Shown here: piece by piece, positions 8,019 to 16,904 of the stretch
How positions within the stretch are numbered: position 1 is the first letter of the stretch
How the letters are laid out: each line of letters begins with the position of its first letter
Assembly (NCBI GenBank): GCA_003265975.1
Contig: QFBU01000003.1
Coordinates: 1-64,000, forward strand
Direction of reading: 5' to 3'
Origin: Candidatus Marinamargulisbacteria bacterium SCGC AAA071-K20
Lineage (GTDB): Bacteria > Margulisbacteria > Marinamargulisbacteria > GCA-2716485 > AAA071-K20
DNA length: 64,000 nt
The notes under the pieces: generated by a model
Database searches by the model: none
Told to the model about the DNA's origin: nothing
The model's input: only the letters and a program-made list of their open reading frames with translations
Position numbers and translations under genes: made by a program

Positions 8019-10775
8019 ATGTCAAAAACCCTCTTACTAGTAGACGCATTTAACCTAATATTCAGGTCTTATTACGCCTTTCCAACAACAATAACTAGCC
8101 CTGACGGAAAACCTGTAAATGTCATTTTTGGATTTATTAGCATTTTGTATAGAACAATCGACTTATTTAACCCAGACTACCTTGCTATTTGCTGGGACTT
8201 AAAAGAGCCTACTTTTCGACATAAAACATACCCAGACTATAAAGCACACAGGCCACCTGCTCCTGAAGATCTTACTGCGCAGATTGATGACCTTAAGTTA
8301 CTGATTGAAACCTTAGGCCTCCCACAAGTTGAAAAAGCCGGGTTTGAGGCGGATGATTTGATGGGAACCTATTCAAAATTAGCTGAAGATCAAGATATAG
8401 ACACAGTATTGTATACAGGAGACATGGATTGTACTCAACTAGTTAGTGATAAAACAAAAATGGCCACAAACAAACGAGGGTCTTCTGACATGGTTATATA
8501 TGACCCAGCAGCGGTTGAAGAAAGGTTTGGCGTTAAAGTAAGCCAAATAATAGACTTTAAAGCATTAAAGGGAGATTCTTCAGACAATATTCCTGGTGTA
8601 AAAGGAGTAGGGGACAAAACGGCGGCGGGGCTTTTACAAACAAATCAAACTTTAGAAGATATTTATTCAAATATTTCAGATATAAAGTCAAAGTCGGTTC
8701 AGGCTAAACTAACTGAGCATAAAGAAATGGCGTTTTTGTCTAGAAAACTAGTTACTATTGCTCGAGATATTGAGGTTGAAAAGCCTGTGGACGACTTAGT
8801 GTTTTCTATTAATTGGCAGGCAAGTTATGAACAGTTTAAAGCCTATCAATTTACGAGATTATTGTCTCAATATAAAAAGAATTTTGTCGACTTAAATGCC
8901 TCTGATGACGCTAAACCTGTAGAAAAAGAAGAGATAACTTACACGTCTATTACTAAACCGTCAGAATTAAAAGAGATGCTGGACGACTTGAAAGACGGTT
9001 TTGCAATTGACTTAGAAACAACGTCATTACAAGGCGTGGAAGCTCAAATTGTAGGTATTGCACTTTCTGTTGAGGAAAGAAGTGCGGTGTATGTAATTTG
9101 TAACTCATATTTAGATATCACCAAAGAAGAAGAAACAGGTCAACTTTTTGCGATTCAGAATGAGATTAAAACTACCGAATTTAAATTGAATCCTTTTTTA
9201 AGGCTTTTGCAACCACTTTTAGAAGATGCCTCAATTCCTAAATACACCCATAATGGAAAGTATGAAACTATAGTTTTAAATAACTATGGCATTTCACTAA
9301 AAGGAATTGCTTTTGACACTATACTTGCAGCATTTGTACTTTTCCCTGGTGAGAAAATGGGACTCAAAGACTTGGTGTTTCGTCATTTAGGAGTGGAGAT
9401 GACTAAGTATGAAGACGTCGCAGGTGCTGGAGCTAAGCAAGTGTCGTTCGATCAAGTAGATGTAAAAATTGCTACTCAATATGCAGCGGCAGATGCTGAC
9501 TTAACCTTACGGTTAAAAAACTATTTAGAGCCTAAATTACAAGAAAAAAATGTTGATGATTTATATTATACAATTGAGCTACCCACACAAGAAGTACTAG
9601 CTAAAATGGAAATAGAAGGTGTTTGTTTAGATACAAATTATTTGCATCAAATAAGTCAGGAATATACCAAACGAAATTTGGTTTTGACGTCTAAAATTTA
9701 TGAGCTAGCAGGCACAACTTTTAATATTAACTCTACAAAACAATTGGGTGAGGTTCTATTTGACCAATTGGGCTTACCTGTAATTAAGAAGACCAAAACA
9801 GGGCGATCTACAGATGCGTCTGTTTTAGAAAAGTTAAAAGACAAACACCCCATTGTTGTCGTGCTTTCTGAGTATAGAATGTTAGAAAAACTTTTAAATA
9901 CTTATATCAATGCCTTACCTCATTTGGTGTCGCCTAAAACTAATCGTACTCATACGTCCTTTAATCAAACTGTAGCGTTAACTGGTAGGTTGTCGTCTAC
10001 CAATCCAAATTTACAAAATATACCTATACGAACCGAAGAAGGTCAAAATATTCGAAAGGCTTTTATACCTGCAAACGAGGGCGATTTTATTTTGTCGGCT
10101 GACTACTCTCAAATTGAACTTAGGTTAATTGCTCATTTGTCTAAAGATGAGAATATGATTAAAGCCTTTAATGAGGGGCAAGATATTCATGCCTCTACGG
10201 CATCAATAATTAATAATATTCCACTTGAATTGGTTACTAAAGAAGACCGATATAAAGCTAAAGCTGTTAACTTTGGCATTATTTACGGGATCTCTGCTTT
10301 TGGCTTATCTGAAAATTTGTCGATTCCTAGAAAAGACGCTCAAGAAATTATAGACAATTACTTTGAAAAATTTCCAACCATTAAAACCTTTATGGAAGAC
10401 ACTATCCAATTTGCACACGAGCATCGATTTGTACGTACTGAATTTGGTCGTTTAAGGCCCATTACTGATATTGACAGTAGATTGTTTCAAAGACGACAAT
10501 TTGCTGAAAGAATAGCCGTAAATACTCGAGTACAAGGTACTGCTGCCGATATTATTAAGCTAGCTATGATTGTTATTCAGAAAGAGATGGAAGCCAATCA
10601 ACTAAAGTCTAAAATGTTGATACAAGTACATGATGAGCTAGTGTTTAATGTGGTAGCTGAAGAAAAAGACGTTATGGCTAGTTTGGTTAAGGGGTGTATG
10701 GAAGGAATTGTAAACTATTCTATTCCGCTTTCTATAGAGATGGAGTTTGCGGCTAATTGGAAAGAAGCTCATTAA
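8019..10775 (+). CDS. polA: DNA polymerase I
   Basis: A 918-residue three-domain Pol I. The 5'-3' nuclease domain (about 1-290) has LLVDAFNLIFRSYYAF, FEADDLMGTY and GDSSDNIPGV. The 3'-5' exonuclease domain (about 315-500) keeps DLETTSLQG and YAAADADLTL. The polymerase domain has motif A DYSQIELRLIAH, motif B RYKAKAVNFGIIYG and motif C QVHDELVF. It removes RNA primers and fills gaps in replication and repair. In the middle exonuclease motif the usual Asp (KYD in E. coli) is Glu here (HNGKYETIVL), a conservative change. A TATAAT lies just before the ATG. Confidence 0.97.
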   Translation: MSKTLLLVDAFNLIFRSYYAFPTTITSPDGKPVNVIFGFISILYRTIDLFNPDYLAICWDLKEPTFRHKTYPDYKAHRPPAPEDLTAQIDDLKLLIETLGLPQVEKAGFEADDLMGTYSKLAEDQDIDTVLYTGDMDCTQLVSDKTKMATNKRGSSDMVIYDPAAVEERFGVKVSQIIDFKALKGDSSDNIPGVKGVGDKTAAGLLQTNQTLEDIYSNISDIKSKSVQAKLTEHKEMAFLSRKLVTIARDIEVEKPVDDLVFSINWQASYEQFKAYQFTRLLSQYKKNFVDLNASDDAKPVEKEEITYTSITKPSELKEMLDDLKDGFAIDLETTSLQGVEAQIVGIALSVEERSAVYVICNSYLDITKEEETGQLFAIQNEIKTTEFKLNPFLRLLQPLLEDASIPKYTHNGKYETIVLNNYGISLKGIAFDTILAAFVLFPGEKMGLKDLVFRHLGVEMTKYEDVAGAGAKQVSFDQVDVKIATQYAAADADLTLRLKNYLEPKLQEKNVDDLYYTIELPTQEVLAKMEIEGVCLDTNYLHQISQEYTKRNLVLTSKIYELAGTTFNINSTKQLGEVLFDQLGLPVIKKTKTGRSTDASVLEKLKDKHPIVVVLSEYRMLEKLLNTYINALPHLVSPKTNRTHTSFNQTVALTGRLSSTNPNLQNIPIRTEEGQNIRKAFIPANEGDFILSADYSQIELRLIAHLSKDENMIKAFNEGQDIHASTASIINNIPLELVTKEDRYKAKAVNFGIIYGISAFGLSENLSIPRKDAQEIIDNYFEKFPTIKTFMEDTIQFAHEHRFVRTEFGRLRPITDIDSRLFQRRQFAERIAVNTRVQGTAADIIKLAMIVIQKEMEANQLKSKMLIQVHDELVFNVVAEEKDVMASLVKGCMEGIVNYSIPLSIEMEFAANWKEAH

Positions 10776-10909
10776 CGAGGCCTCTTAGCATTAGTAATTT
10801 TTGAGATTTCTTTGCCACTATGCCCCACTATTTTAAACTATTTTCGATAACTTAATAAAATAAACTCAGATAGTCTTAAGGGTAAGGTTCTTTGAATTGG
10901 AGAATTAGA

Positions 10910-11732
10910 ATGTAATGTGCACCTACAGCTTCACCTGTTAATGTTTTTGGAGTTAAGCGATTAGATATTACACCTGGAATAACTCTTGTTAGAAACTTAT
11001 TTGATAGTATATCAAGTAGTGTTAGAACCAAGATCAAAACCCCTCTTACAACTGAGGATTTCTCTCAGATTAATCAAATTTTTAATGAACTCTTAGAAAA
11101 AGATACAAGTATTGTGCCTGATCGAGCGGCTTTCTTGAAACGACTTTTAGATGTCAGCTTGTTTTCTACAGATGGGTTTAAAACAAATATTAGATTTACG
11201 TACGATATTATCTCCTATGCTTGGGTTAGCAAAGACAATGGATGACTCTGATTTGGGTAAATTATTACTCATGGTGTTGTCTACGGATATGTCTAGAGAA
11301 ACGGCTTCTATGGGTGTAGCTGAGTTTAATAGCATTAATAATTATATTATTAATAATGCATCAGAGTCTGTTACTGGCTGTTTACAGCAATGTTTATTAG
11401 GTCAATCAGGCGCTAATCAGCGTTCTGTTTTGACTGTGACTAGTGCAAGAGTTTGTAAGTGTAAATAACTCTAAAAGATTTGAATCTATTTTTACAGATG
11501 GAGATGAATTGGTAGCAGACTGAGGTGTTGTTCAAGCGTTGAAAGAGCAAGGTGAGGGTCCTTCTTCTCAATTGGCTACTTGTCTCTATATGATCACGAA
11601 CTGACATCAAATTTAAGGAGTAGTATTGGACACGCCAATACGAATGGCAAATTTGAAGACTATGAAGTTAGTGAGTTTGGTTCTTCTAGTTACGTACATG
11701 ATTCCGGTGCAGGTGGCGCCGAAGGAATGTAG
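10910..11732 (+). pseudogene. Multiply broken gene with helical N-terminal part and CHAP-like end
   Basis: A GGAG site precedes an ATG at 10910, but the second codon is TAA (10913-10915). The same frame then stays open to 11245 (VNVFGVKRLDITPG and onward). The sense moves to the frame that is open from 11151 to 11468 (LLLMVLSTDMSRETASMGV). It continues past that TAA through FESIFTDGDELVAD, a TGA, and VVQALKEQGEGP. The last piece, in another frame, reads SSIGHANTNGK then YEVSEFGSSSY and stops at 11732. That ending has the G-H...S-E-x-G pattern of the decayed gene at 4571-5208. At least four lesions are visible, so expression of a full product is very unlikely unless the consensus is wrong. Confidence 0.55.
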
Positions 11733-11740
11733 CTTTTGGC

Positions 11741-13324
11741 TTAAAGAGTTTCAGAAGAAAAATGAAATGTTATAGCTGCTTGTTCGCGTATTTCTCGTTC
11801 AAGGCTCCATTTTGTTTCAGCAAGATAGACATTTCTTTGTTCACTGTCTGTAACAATTTGACTGTAACGAGACCTGGCAAAGTCTTTTATAACAGTAGGG
11901 TCTTCAGCCGTAATCCAAGTAGCTTTTGTATAGTTTAACGGATCAAAACGACACTTCGCATTGTATTCGTTTTCTAACCGGTATTGAATTACTTCGTATT
12001 GCAATGCACCCACGCATCCAATAATTCGCTTACTGTCTTGGTTTATAAATAACTGAGCGACACCTTCTTCACATAGTTGCTGAATGCCTTTGTCTAACTG
12101 TTTAGTTTTTAAAGGGTCCAAATTAACAACTGTCTTAAATATCTCAGGAGAGAAACTAGGCACTCCTTTAAACTGTATTTTTTCACCTTCTGTAAGAGTA
12201 TCTCCAATTTTCATGTTACCTGTATCGTGTAGGCCAATAATGTCTCCTGGGTAGGCAAAGTCTACAATATTTTTTTCTTGAGCCATAAAGGCAGTTGGCG
12301 CAGCAAACTTTAATTGTTTTCCAGTTCTTACATTTAAAAATCGTTTGGTACGGTCGAAGGTTCCTGAACAAATTCTTAAAAATGCAATACGGTCTCGGTG
12401 CCTTGGGTCCATATTGGCGTGTATTTTAAAAACGAATCCGGTGAACTTTTTATGAGTGGCGTCTATTGTTGTTTCAGTAGTCACTTTTGCTAGTGGAGAA
12501 GGGGCGTTTTCTATAAAGCAGTCTAATAATTCTCTCACCCCAAAATTATTTAAAGCACTTCCAAAAAATACTGGGGTTACTTTACCATCTAAATACGCGT
12601 TAATGTTTAAATTTCCATAGATGCCAGTAATTAGCTCGATGTCTTCTCTTAATTTATCAGCAAAATATTCGCCTACTTCTTCATCTAGTTTAGGGTCATT
12701 TAAATCTGTAATTTCTACAATGTTTTTAGTCTCTTGTTTTTGATGCGGTTTGAATAGAATTAATTTTTTTTCGTATAAACTATAAACCCCTTTAAATTCT
12801 TTACCCATACCAATAGGCCAACTTAAAGGGAGTACCTTGATGTTTAATTTACTTTCTATTTCGTCTAAAAGCTCAATGGGCTCTTGTCCTTCACGGTCAA
12901 CTTTATTAATAAAGGTCATAATTGGGGTGTTTCTCATCCGACATACTTTCATAAGCTTGTCAGTTTGTTCCTCTACGCCTTTTACAGAGTCAATTACCAT
13001 AACGGCACTGTCTACGGCCGTAAGAGTTCTATATGTATCTTCTGAAAAGTCTTTATGACCTGGTGTGTCTAATAAATTGATTTTGATGTCTTTATAAACA
13101 AAACCCATAACAGAGGTGGCCACAGAAATTCCACGTTGTTTTTCAATTTCCATAAAGTCAGAGGTTGCATGACGAGACGCTTTTTTTGCTTTAATGGCTC
13201 CTGCTACATGGATAGCTCCACCAAAAAGTAGTAATTTTTCGGTTAATGTTGTTTTACCTGCATCAGGGTGACTGATAATCCCAAAGGTTCGGCGTTTATT
13301 GATTTCGGTTTCTAAAGTTGCCAT
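11741..13324 (-). CDS. prfC: Peptide chain release factor 3
   Basis: A 527-residue translational GTPase of normal RF3 length. The G1 motif is SHPDAGKTTLTEKLL, the G3 motif is LDTPGHKDF and the G4 motif is FINKVDREG; the RF3-specific C-terminal domains follow. RF3 recycles RF1/RF2 from the ribosome after termination. The ATG at 13324 begins MATLETEINKRRTFG. A TACAAT (13337-13332 on the minus strand), preceded by TGC, ends 7 bases upstream. This suggests a leaderless transcript with an extended -10 promoter. Confidence 0.96.
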   Translation of the reverse strand: MATLETEINKRRTFGIISHPDAGKTTLTEKLLLFGGAIHVAGAIKAKKASRHATSDFMEIEKQRGISVATSVMGFVYKDIKINLLDTPGHKDFSEDTYRTLTAVDSAVMVIDSVKGVEEQTDKLMKVCRMRNTPIMTFINKVDREGQEPIELLDEIESKLNIKVLPLSWPIGMGKEFKGVYSLYEKKLILFKPHQKQETKNIVEITDLNDPKLDEEVGEYFADKLREDIELITGIYGNLNINAYLDGKVTPVFFGSALNNFGVRELLDCFIENAPSPLAKVTTETTIDATHKKFTGFVFKIHANMDPRHRDRIAFLRICSGTFDRTKRFLNVRTGKQLKFAAPTAFMAQEKNIVDFAYPGDIIGLHDTGNMKIGDTLTEGEKIQFKGVPSFSPEIFKTVVNLDPLKTKQLDKGIQQLCEEGVAQLFINQDSKRIIGCVGALQYEVIQYRLENEYNAKCRFDPLNYTKATWITAEDPTVIKDFARSRYSQIVTDSEQRNVYLAETKWSLEREIREQAAITFHFSSETL

Positions 13325-13331
13325 GGAAGAA

Positions 13332-13340
13332 ATTGTAGCA
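13332..13340 (-). promoter_or_regulatory. Extended -10 (TGC-TACAAT) for prfC
   Basis: Read on the minus strand the bases are TGCTACAAT, ending 7 bases before the prfC ATG. The TGn extension can replace a good -35 element. The predicted transcription start falls at the start codon, and no ribosome binding site is present. Confidence 0.45.
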
Positions 13341-13385
13341 AGAATATGAGCAGCCTGGCTACTCTGTTTTCTAAGTATTCAGATA

Positions 13386-13814
13386 TTAGTGATTGTTGAG
13401 AAATGCTAAAGAGTTGTCTGTTAATGTTTTTGAACGAAAAGCTGCCGATTTGTTTTTTTGAACTTCGTCAGCAATATCGCTAAATGAAGGTCCTTTTTTA
13501 TCAGGAGCGTTTATTTGTTGTCGTCTAGTTGCTCTTTTTCTTGAAAGTCGTCTTTCAACCTCAATATTATTGTTACGTCCTATTTGATCATATACAGGCA
13601 AATCAAGGTTATTTGCCATATTAATACTTGTTTCTTTCATTGCTTGAGTAAGTGCAAACCCACTGAATGAACGAATGTATATGTTTTCATTTTGTAGCAT
13701 TGAAATTGCTTTTACTCTATGAGTGTCTCTAACTGTAGTTGACGCTTTAACAGCCAATAGTGAAGTAGAGAGGCAATTTATACTTATTAGTAGTAATATT
13801 ATTAGTTTTTTCAT
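13386..13814 (-). CDS. Small secreted protein A of a tandem paralogous pair
   Basis: A 142-residue protein with a clear N-terminal signal peptide (MKKLIILLLISINCL, cleavage probably after a short Ala/Ser region). The mature part has NMANNLDLPVYDQ, then a basic linker rich in Arg, then GPSFSDIADEVQKNKS. The gene at 13931-14365 has the matching blocks IMAKRLNIPIYDN and RPSFADVANSLKKN in the same order, so the two are paralogues. No family is recognised. The location is periplasmic or extracellular by prediction. Its upstream sequence is nearly the same as that of the paralogue. Confidence 0.75.
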   Translation of the reverse strand: MKKLIILLLISINCLSTSLLAVKASTTVRDTHRVKAISMLQNENIYIRSFSGFALTQAMKETSINMANNLDLPVYDQIGRNNNIEVERRLSRKRATRRQQINAPDKKGPSFSDIADEVQKNKSAAFRSKTLTDNSLAFLNNH

Positions 13815-13828
13815 CTTACGCTAAGTAG

Positions 13829-13844
13829 TGTAATAATGATGCCA
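13829..13844 (-). promoter_or_regulatory. Conserved promoter block A (sigma-54-like -24/-12)
   Basis: On the minus strand this reads TGGCAT, five bases, then TTACA. The consensus for sigma-54 is TGGCAC, five bases, TTGCA, so the spacing is exact with a T for the final C in the -24 element and an A for G in the -12 element. The same block, including flanking AATTGGCA and CT-AGC, precedes the paralogue at 14365. Conservation outside the coding region supports a regulatory role. The sigma factor assignment is tentative. Confidence 0.4.
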
Positions 13845-13930
13845 ATTATAAATCTTGAGGTTTGTGGCTAGGTTTTAAATAAAAACTAACAATATTGTTC
13901 TTAAACCTTAGGTATTTACAGAATTGTCAG

Positions 13931-14365
13931 TTATTCTTTGAGTTCTAGGATTACAATAGTTGAAGGTTCATTTTTAGTGAGAAGGTTCTTTTTCAAAGAA
14001 TTAGCAACATCAGCAAAACTAGGCCTGTTACTTGATTGTGAAGCAGAGATGTGTGTTTTTGATTGTTTTGACGAAATAGATTGATTAGTTTTAATGCTAG
14101 CAGCTACAGGATGGTTTTGAGCAAGGTATTCTGGGCTATTGTCATAAATAGGAATATTTAATCTTTTTGCCATTATGGCGCTTGTGCTGTAAATAGCCTG
14201 GTCTATATCAATATTACTAATTGAGGTACCTGATCTATAACTGTGTCTTTGAATAGCGCCTACTTCTACTCGTGCTAAAGATCTGGATACTGCTTTTTTA
14301 GCAAAAAGTGGGGAAGTAGAAATGAACATGCAAATTATTAGACTAATGGTGGTGCGTAAGTACAT
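13931..14365 (-). CDS. Small secreted protein B of a tandem paralogous pair
   Basis: A 144-residue protein with a signal peptide (hydrophobic SLIICMFISTSPLFA followed by AKKAVS). The mature protein has IMAKRLNIPIYDN, a Ser/Thr/Gln-rich linker and RPSFADVANSLKKN, mirroring the neighbour at 13386-13814. Sequence identity is confined to these short blocks, so the duplication is old. The function is unknown. It is the more upstream member on the minus strand and has its own copy of the conserved promoter block, so the genes are probably expressed separately under the same control. Confidence 0.75.
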   Translation of the reverse strand: MYLRTTISLIICMFISTSPLFAKKAVSRSLARVEVGAIQRHSYRSGTSISNIDIDQAIYSTSAIMAKRLNIPIYDNSPEYLAQNHPVAASIKTNQSISSKQSKTHISASQSSNRPSFADVANSLKKNLLTKNEPSTIVILELKE

Positions 14366-14376
14366 AGAGCTTAGTA

Positions 14377-14392
14377 TGTAATAAATGTGCCA
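14377..14392 (-). promoter_or_regulatory. Conserved promoter block B (sigma-54-like -24/-12)
   Basis: On the minus strand this reads TGGCAC, five bases, TTACA. It differs from the sigma-54 consensus only at the G of the -12 element. It would start transcription about one base before the ATG at 14365. It matches the block at 13829-13844. Confidence 0.4.
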
Positions 14393-14514
14393 ATTGCTTT
14401 GGGGTTTTATTGTGCCTGGCTCTCTTTTTCTGTGTACAAATTTGTAAATAAAGTGTTTTAAAATAATGATTTATTGACATTAATGTTGGAACTCTTTGAT
14501 AGGTTTTTGGAAGA

Positions 14515-14543
14515 ATGACAAGATACGTAATTCTAAGTATAAT
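14515..14543 (+). promoter_or_regulatory. Promoter of the cysE-trpC-trpF unit
   Basis: An ATGACA (14515-14520; five of six matches to TTGACA) and a perfect TATAAT (14538-14543) are separated by 17 bases. The TATAAT ends 9 bases before the ATG, so any untranslated leader would be only 2-3 bases long. Confidence 0.6.
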
Positions 14544-14552
14544 TAATTTGTT

Positions 14553-15446
14553 ATGAATAATAAGTACATTTTAGATTCAATATTAAATTCTTATGATACC
14601 CATGGTGTTATTAATCGGTTTGATAGATATCACTTTCCAACTAAACATTCTATTGAGCACGTATTACATTTATTAAAGGAAATGCTGTTTCCGGGCTTTT
14701 TTGGTTCGTATGAGTTGGATAATAATAAGTTGGAAGATATTACAAAAAAACGTCTCGACTTGCTTGAGGTTCACTTAACTACTGAAATTGGAAAAACCTT
14801 GATGTGGAAAAATCATGTTGGGAAGGTTGAAAGTCAAATTTCTCTTATCCAAAAAGAAGCTAATAGCATTACTCTTTCATTCCTTGAATCGTTTCCTGTT
14901 TTACGACTTACGTTAAAGTCTGATGCACAAGCTGTATTTGAGGGAGATCCTGCTGCAAAAAGTATTAATGAAGTTATTCTTTCTTACCCCGGTTTTGAGG
15001 CTATTATGGTCTATAGAATTGCCCATTATTTTTATTTGAAAGACATCCCACTAATTCCTAGGCAAATGTCAGAACTGGTACATAGTTCAACCGGAATTGA
15101 CATTCATCCGGGTGCTACCATCGGAGAGCAATTTTGTATTGATCATGGCACGGGAATCGTTATTGGTGAAACTGCTGTTATAGGCAATGATGTCAAACTC
15201 TATCAGGGGGTTACTTTAGGGGCGTTTAGTGTCGACAAAAATGCAGCGTCCTCAAAAAGACACCCTACTATAGAAGATGGTGTTACTATTTATGCAAGAA
15301 GTACCATATTGGGTGGAAATACAGTTATTGGTAAGAATTCGATAGTTGGGGGTAACGTGTGGCTAACGGAGTCACTACCTCCAAATACAAAAATATATGT
15401 GTCAGCAGATTTTAAAGCTTCGTTTAAGCAGTCCACAAAAAAATAA
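14553..15446 (+). CDS. cysE: Serine O-acetyltransferase
   Basis: A 297-residue protein with the SATase layout: an N-terminal helical domain (about 1-180) followed by a left-handed beta-helix of hexapeptide repeats. The catalytic region shows IDIHPGATIGEQFCIDHGTG and VIGETAVIGNDVKLYQGVTL. It acetylates L-serine as the first step of cysteine synthesis. The long N-terminal domain is of the EpsC/SATase type rather than the short CysE form. Eight bases separate it from trpC, and all three genes of the run are probably one operon. No ribosome binding site is present at its own start, consistent with the promoter just upstream. Confidence 0.9.
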   Translation: MNNKYILDSILNSYDTHGVINRFDRYHFPTKHSIEHVLHLLKEMLFPGFFGSYELDNNKLEDITKKRLDLLEVHLTTEIGKTLMWKNHVGKVESQISLIQKEANSITLSFLESFPVLRLTLKSDAQAVFEGDPAAKSINEVILSYPGFEAIMVYRIAHYFYLKDIPLIPRQMSELVHSSTGIDIHPGATIGEQFCIDHGTGIVIGETAVIGNDVKLYQGVTLGAFSVDKNAASSKRHPTIEDGVTIYARSTILGGNTVIGKNSIVGGNVWLTESLPPNTKIYVSADFKASFKQSTKK

Positions 15447-15454
15447 GTATTAAT

Positions 15455-16252
15455 ATGCTTAATCCTCAAGATTATTTACGTAAAATATTAGATAAAAAAG
15501 AAAAAGAAATTGTAGCTCTTAAATCACAAGGTATTTCTGCTTTTGTAGATAAAGTAGAAGATGTGAGTTACTCATTTAAGTCTTTTTATGATTCTTTGAG
15601 AGGATCTTCTCTCTCTCTTATTGGGGAACTTAAAAAAGCATCCCCATCAAAAGGTTTAATAAATCCTGATTTTGACATAATAAAGTTATCTCAGAGGTAT
15701 GAAGAAAAAGGGGCCTCAGCGTTTTCGATTTTAACAGAAATTAATTATTTTCTAGGAGATCCAGGCTTTATTTCTACAGTCAAGAAAAATAGAAATCTTC
15801 CCATCTTGAGAAAAGATTTTATTATTGATTCTATTCAGGTTTACGAATCTAAAATATTGGGTGCAGATGCTATTTTGTTGATTTTAGACATATTAAGCCT
15901 TGAAAAGGCTCAGGAGCTCTTGAATTTAGCCAAAGACCTTAACTTAGAGGTGCTTATGGAAATACACAGTGAAGAGGCTCTTAGTAAGCTGAGCGGTCTT
16001 GATGGCCTTAGAATTGTGGGTGTTAATAATAGAGATCTAAATACTTTTAAGGTAGATTTGAATTTAGGGCTTACTCGTTTAGATCAACTTCAAAAAAGTT
16101 TACCTAGCGATGTTTTATTTGTAGCGGAGAGTGGGTATACCACAGCAGCCGAACTTGATCAGCTTGAAAAGGCAGGGTTTTCGGCGGTACTTATTGGTGA
16201 AGGGTTGGTAACTCACCCTGGTATGATATCGTTTTTTACGAAACGATTGTGA
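15455..16252 (+). CDS. trpC: Indole-3-glycerol phosphate synthase
   Basis: A 265-residue (beta/alpha)8 enzyme. Key motifs are LIGELKKASPSKG (first Lys/Glu pair), LRKDFIIDSIQV (catalytic Lys), VGVNNRDLNTF and VAESGYTT. It converts carboxyphenylaminodeoxyribulose phosphate to indole-3-glycerol phosphate in tryptophan synthesis. It is followed by trpF after 33 bases. Other trp genes are not in the window. Confidence 0.96.
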   Translation: MLNPQDYLRKILDKKEKEIVALKSQGISAFVDKVEDVSYSFKSFYDSLRGSSLSLIGELKKASPSKGLINPDFDIIKLSQRYEEKGASAFSILTEINYFLGDPGFISTVKKNRNLPILRKDFIIDSIQVYESKILGADAILLILDILSLEKAQELLNLAKDLNLEVLMEIHSEEALSKLSGLDGLRIVGVNNRDLNTFKVDLNLGLTRLDQLQKSLPSDVLFVAESGYTTAAELDQLEKAGFSAVLIGEGLVTHPGMISFFTKRL

Positions 16253-16285
16253 AATAATATTATTTTTGATAGATTGGCCTAACTC

Positions 16286-16900
16286 ATGAAAACTAAAATA
16301 TGTGGAATAACTAACCGAGAAGATGCAAAAGACGCAATTGCATTGGGCGTGGATGCTCTAGGTTTTATCTTTTATAAAGATAGCCCAAGATTCGTAAGTG
16401 CAGATGTTGTTGAAGAAATAGCTCTGTTTGTACCTCCTTTTGTACAAATGGTTGGCGTGTTCGTAGATCATAGCAAAGAGGAAATCGATGCTTTAGTGGA
16501 CCAATGTCGGCTAGATCTAATTCAATTGCATGGCAGTGAAACTCCAAATTTTTGCCTTGACATGAAACGACGTGTTATTAAGGCAGTTAGTATTTCTGAG
16601 ATTGACGATATTGATGGTATTTCTCAGTATCAGGGCATCGTGTCTGGTATGTTGTTAGATACCAAGGTAGACGGAAAGGTGGGTGGTACTGGACAGTCGT
16701 TTGACTGGGGTATCGCTTTAAAAGCAAAAGAATTTGACACTTCTGTAATTTTGTCCGGTGGGATAAATGAGGGGAATATTAAGAAAGCGATTCAACTTGT
16801 GAATCCTTACGGAATAGATGTTTGTTCGGGTGTTGAACAAGTGCCAGGCAAAAAAGACTATAATAAGATGAAAGCAATAATTGAAGCGGCTAGACTATAG
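16286..16900 (+). CDS. trpF: Phosphoribosylanthranilate isomerase
   Basis: A 204-residue TIM-barrel protein starting MKTKICGITNREDA. The Cys of KICGIT is the catalytic base, and the general acid Asp lies in MLLDTKVDGKVGGTG. LSGGINEGN and GIDVCSGVE bind phosphate. It performs the Amadori rearrangement preceding TrpC, with which it is co-transcribed. The length is typical. It ends 4 bases from the convergent gene at 16905. Confidence 0.95.
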   Translation: MKTKICGITNREDAKDAIALGVDALGFIFYKDSPRFVSADVVEEIALFVPPFVQMVGVFVDHSKEEIDALVDQCRLDLIQLHGSETPNFCLDMKRRVIKAVSISEIDDIDGISQYQGIVSGMLLDTKVDGKVGGTGQSFDWGIALKAKEFDTSVILSGGINEGNIKKAIQLVNPYGIDVCSGVEQVPGKKDYNKMKAIIEAARL

Positions 16901-16904
16901 TAAT

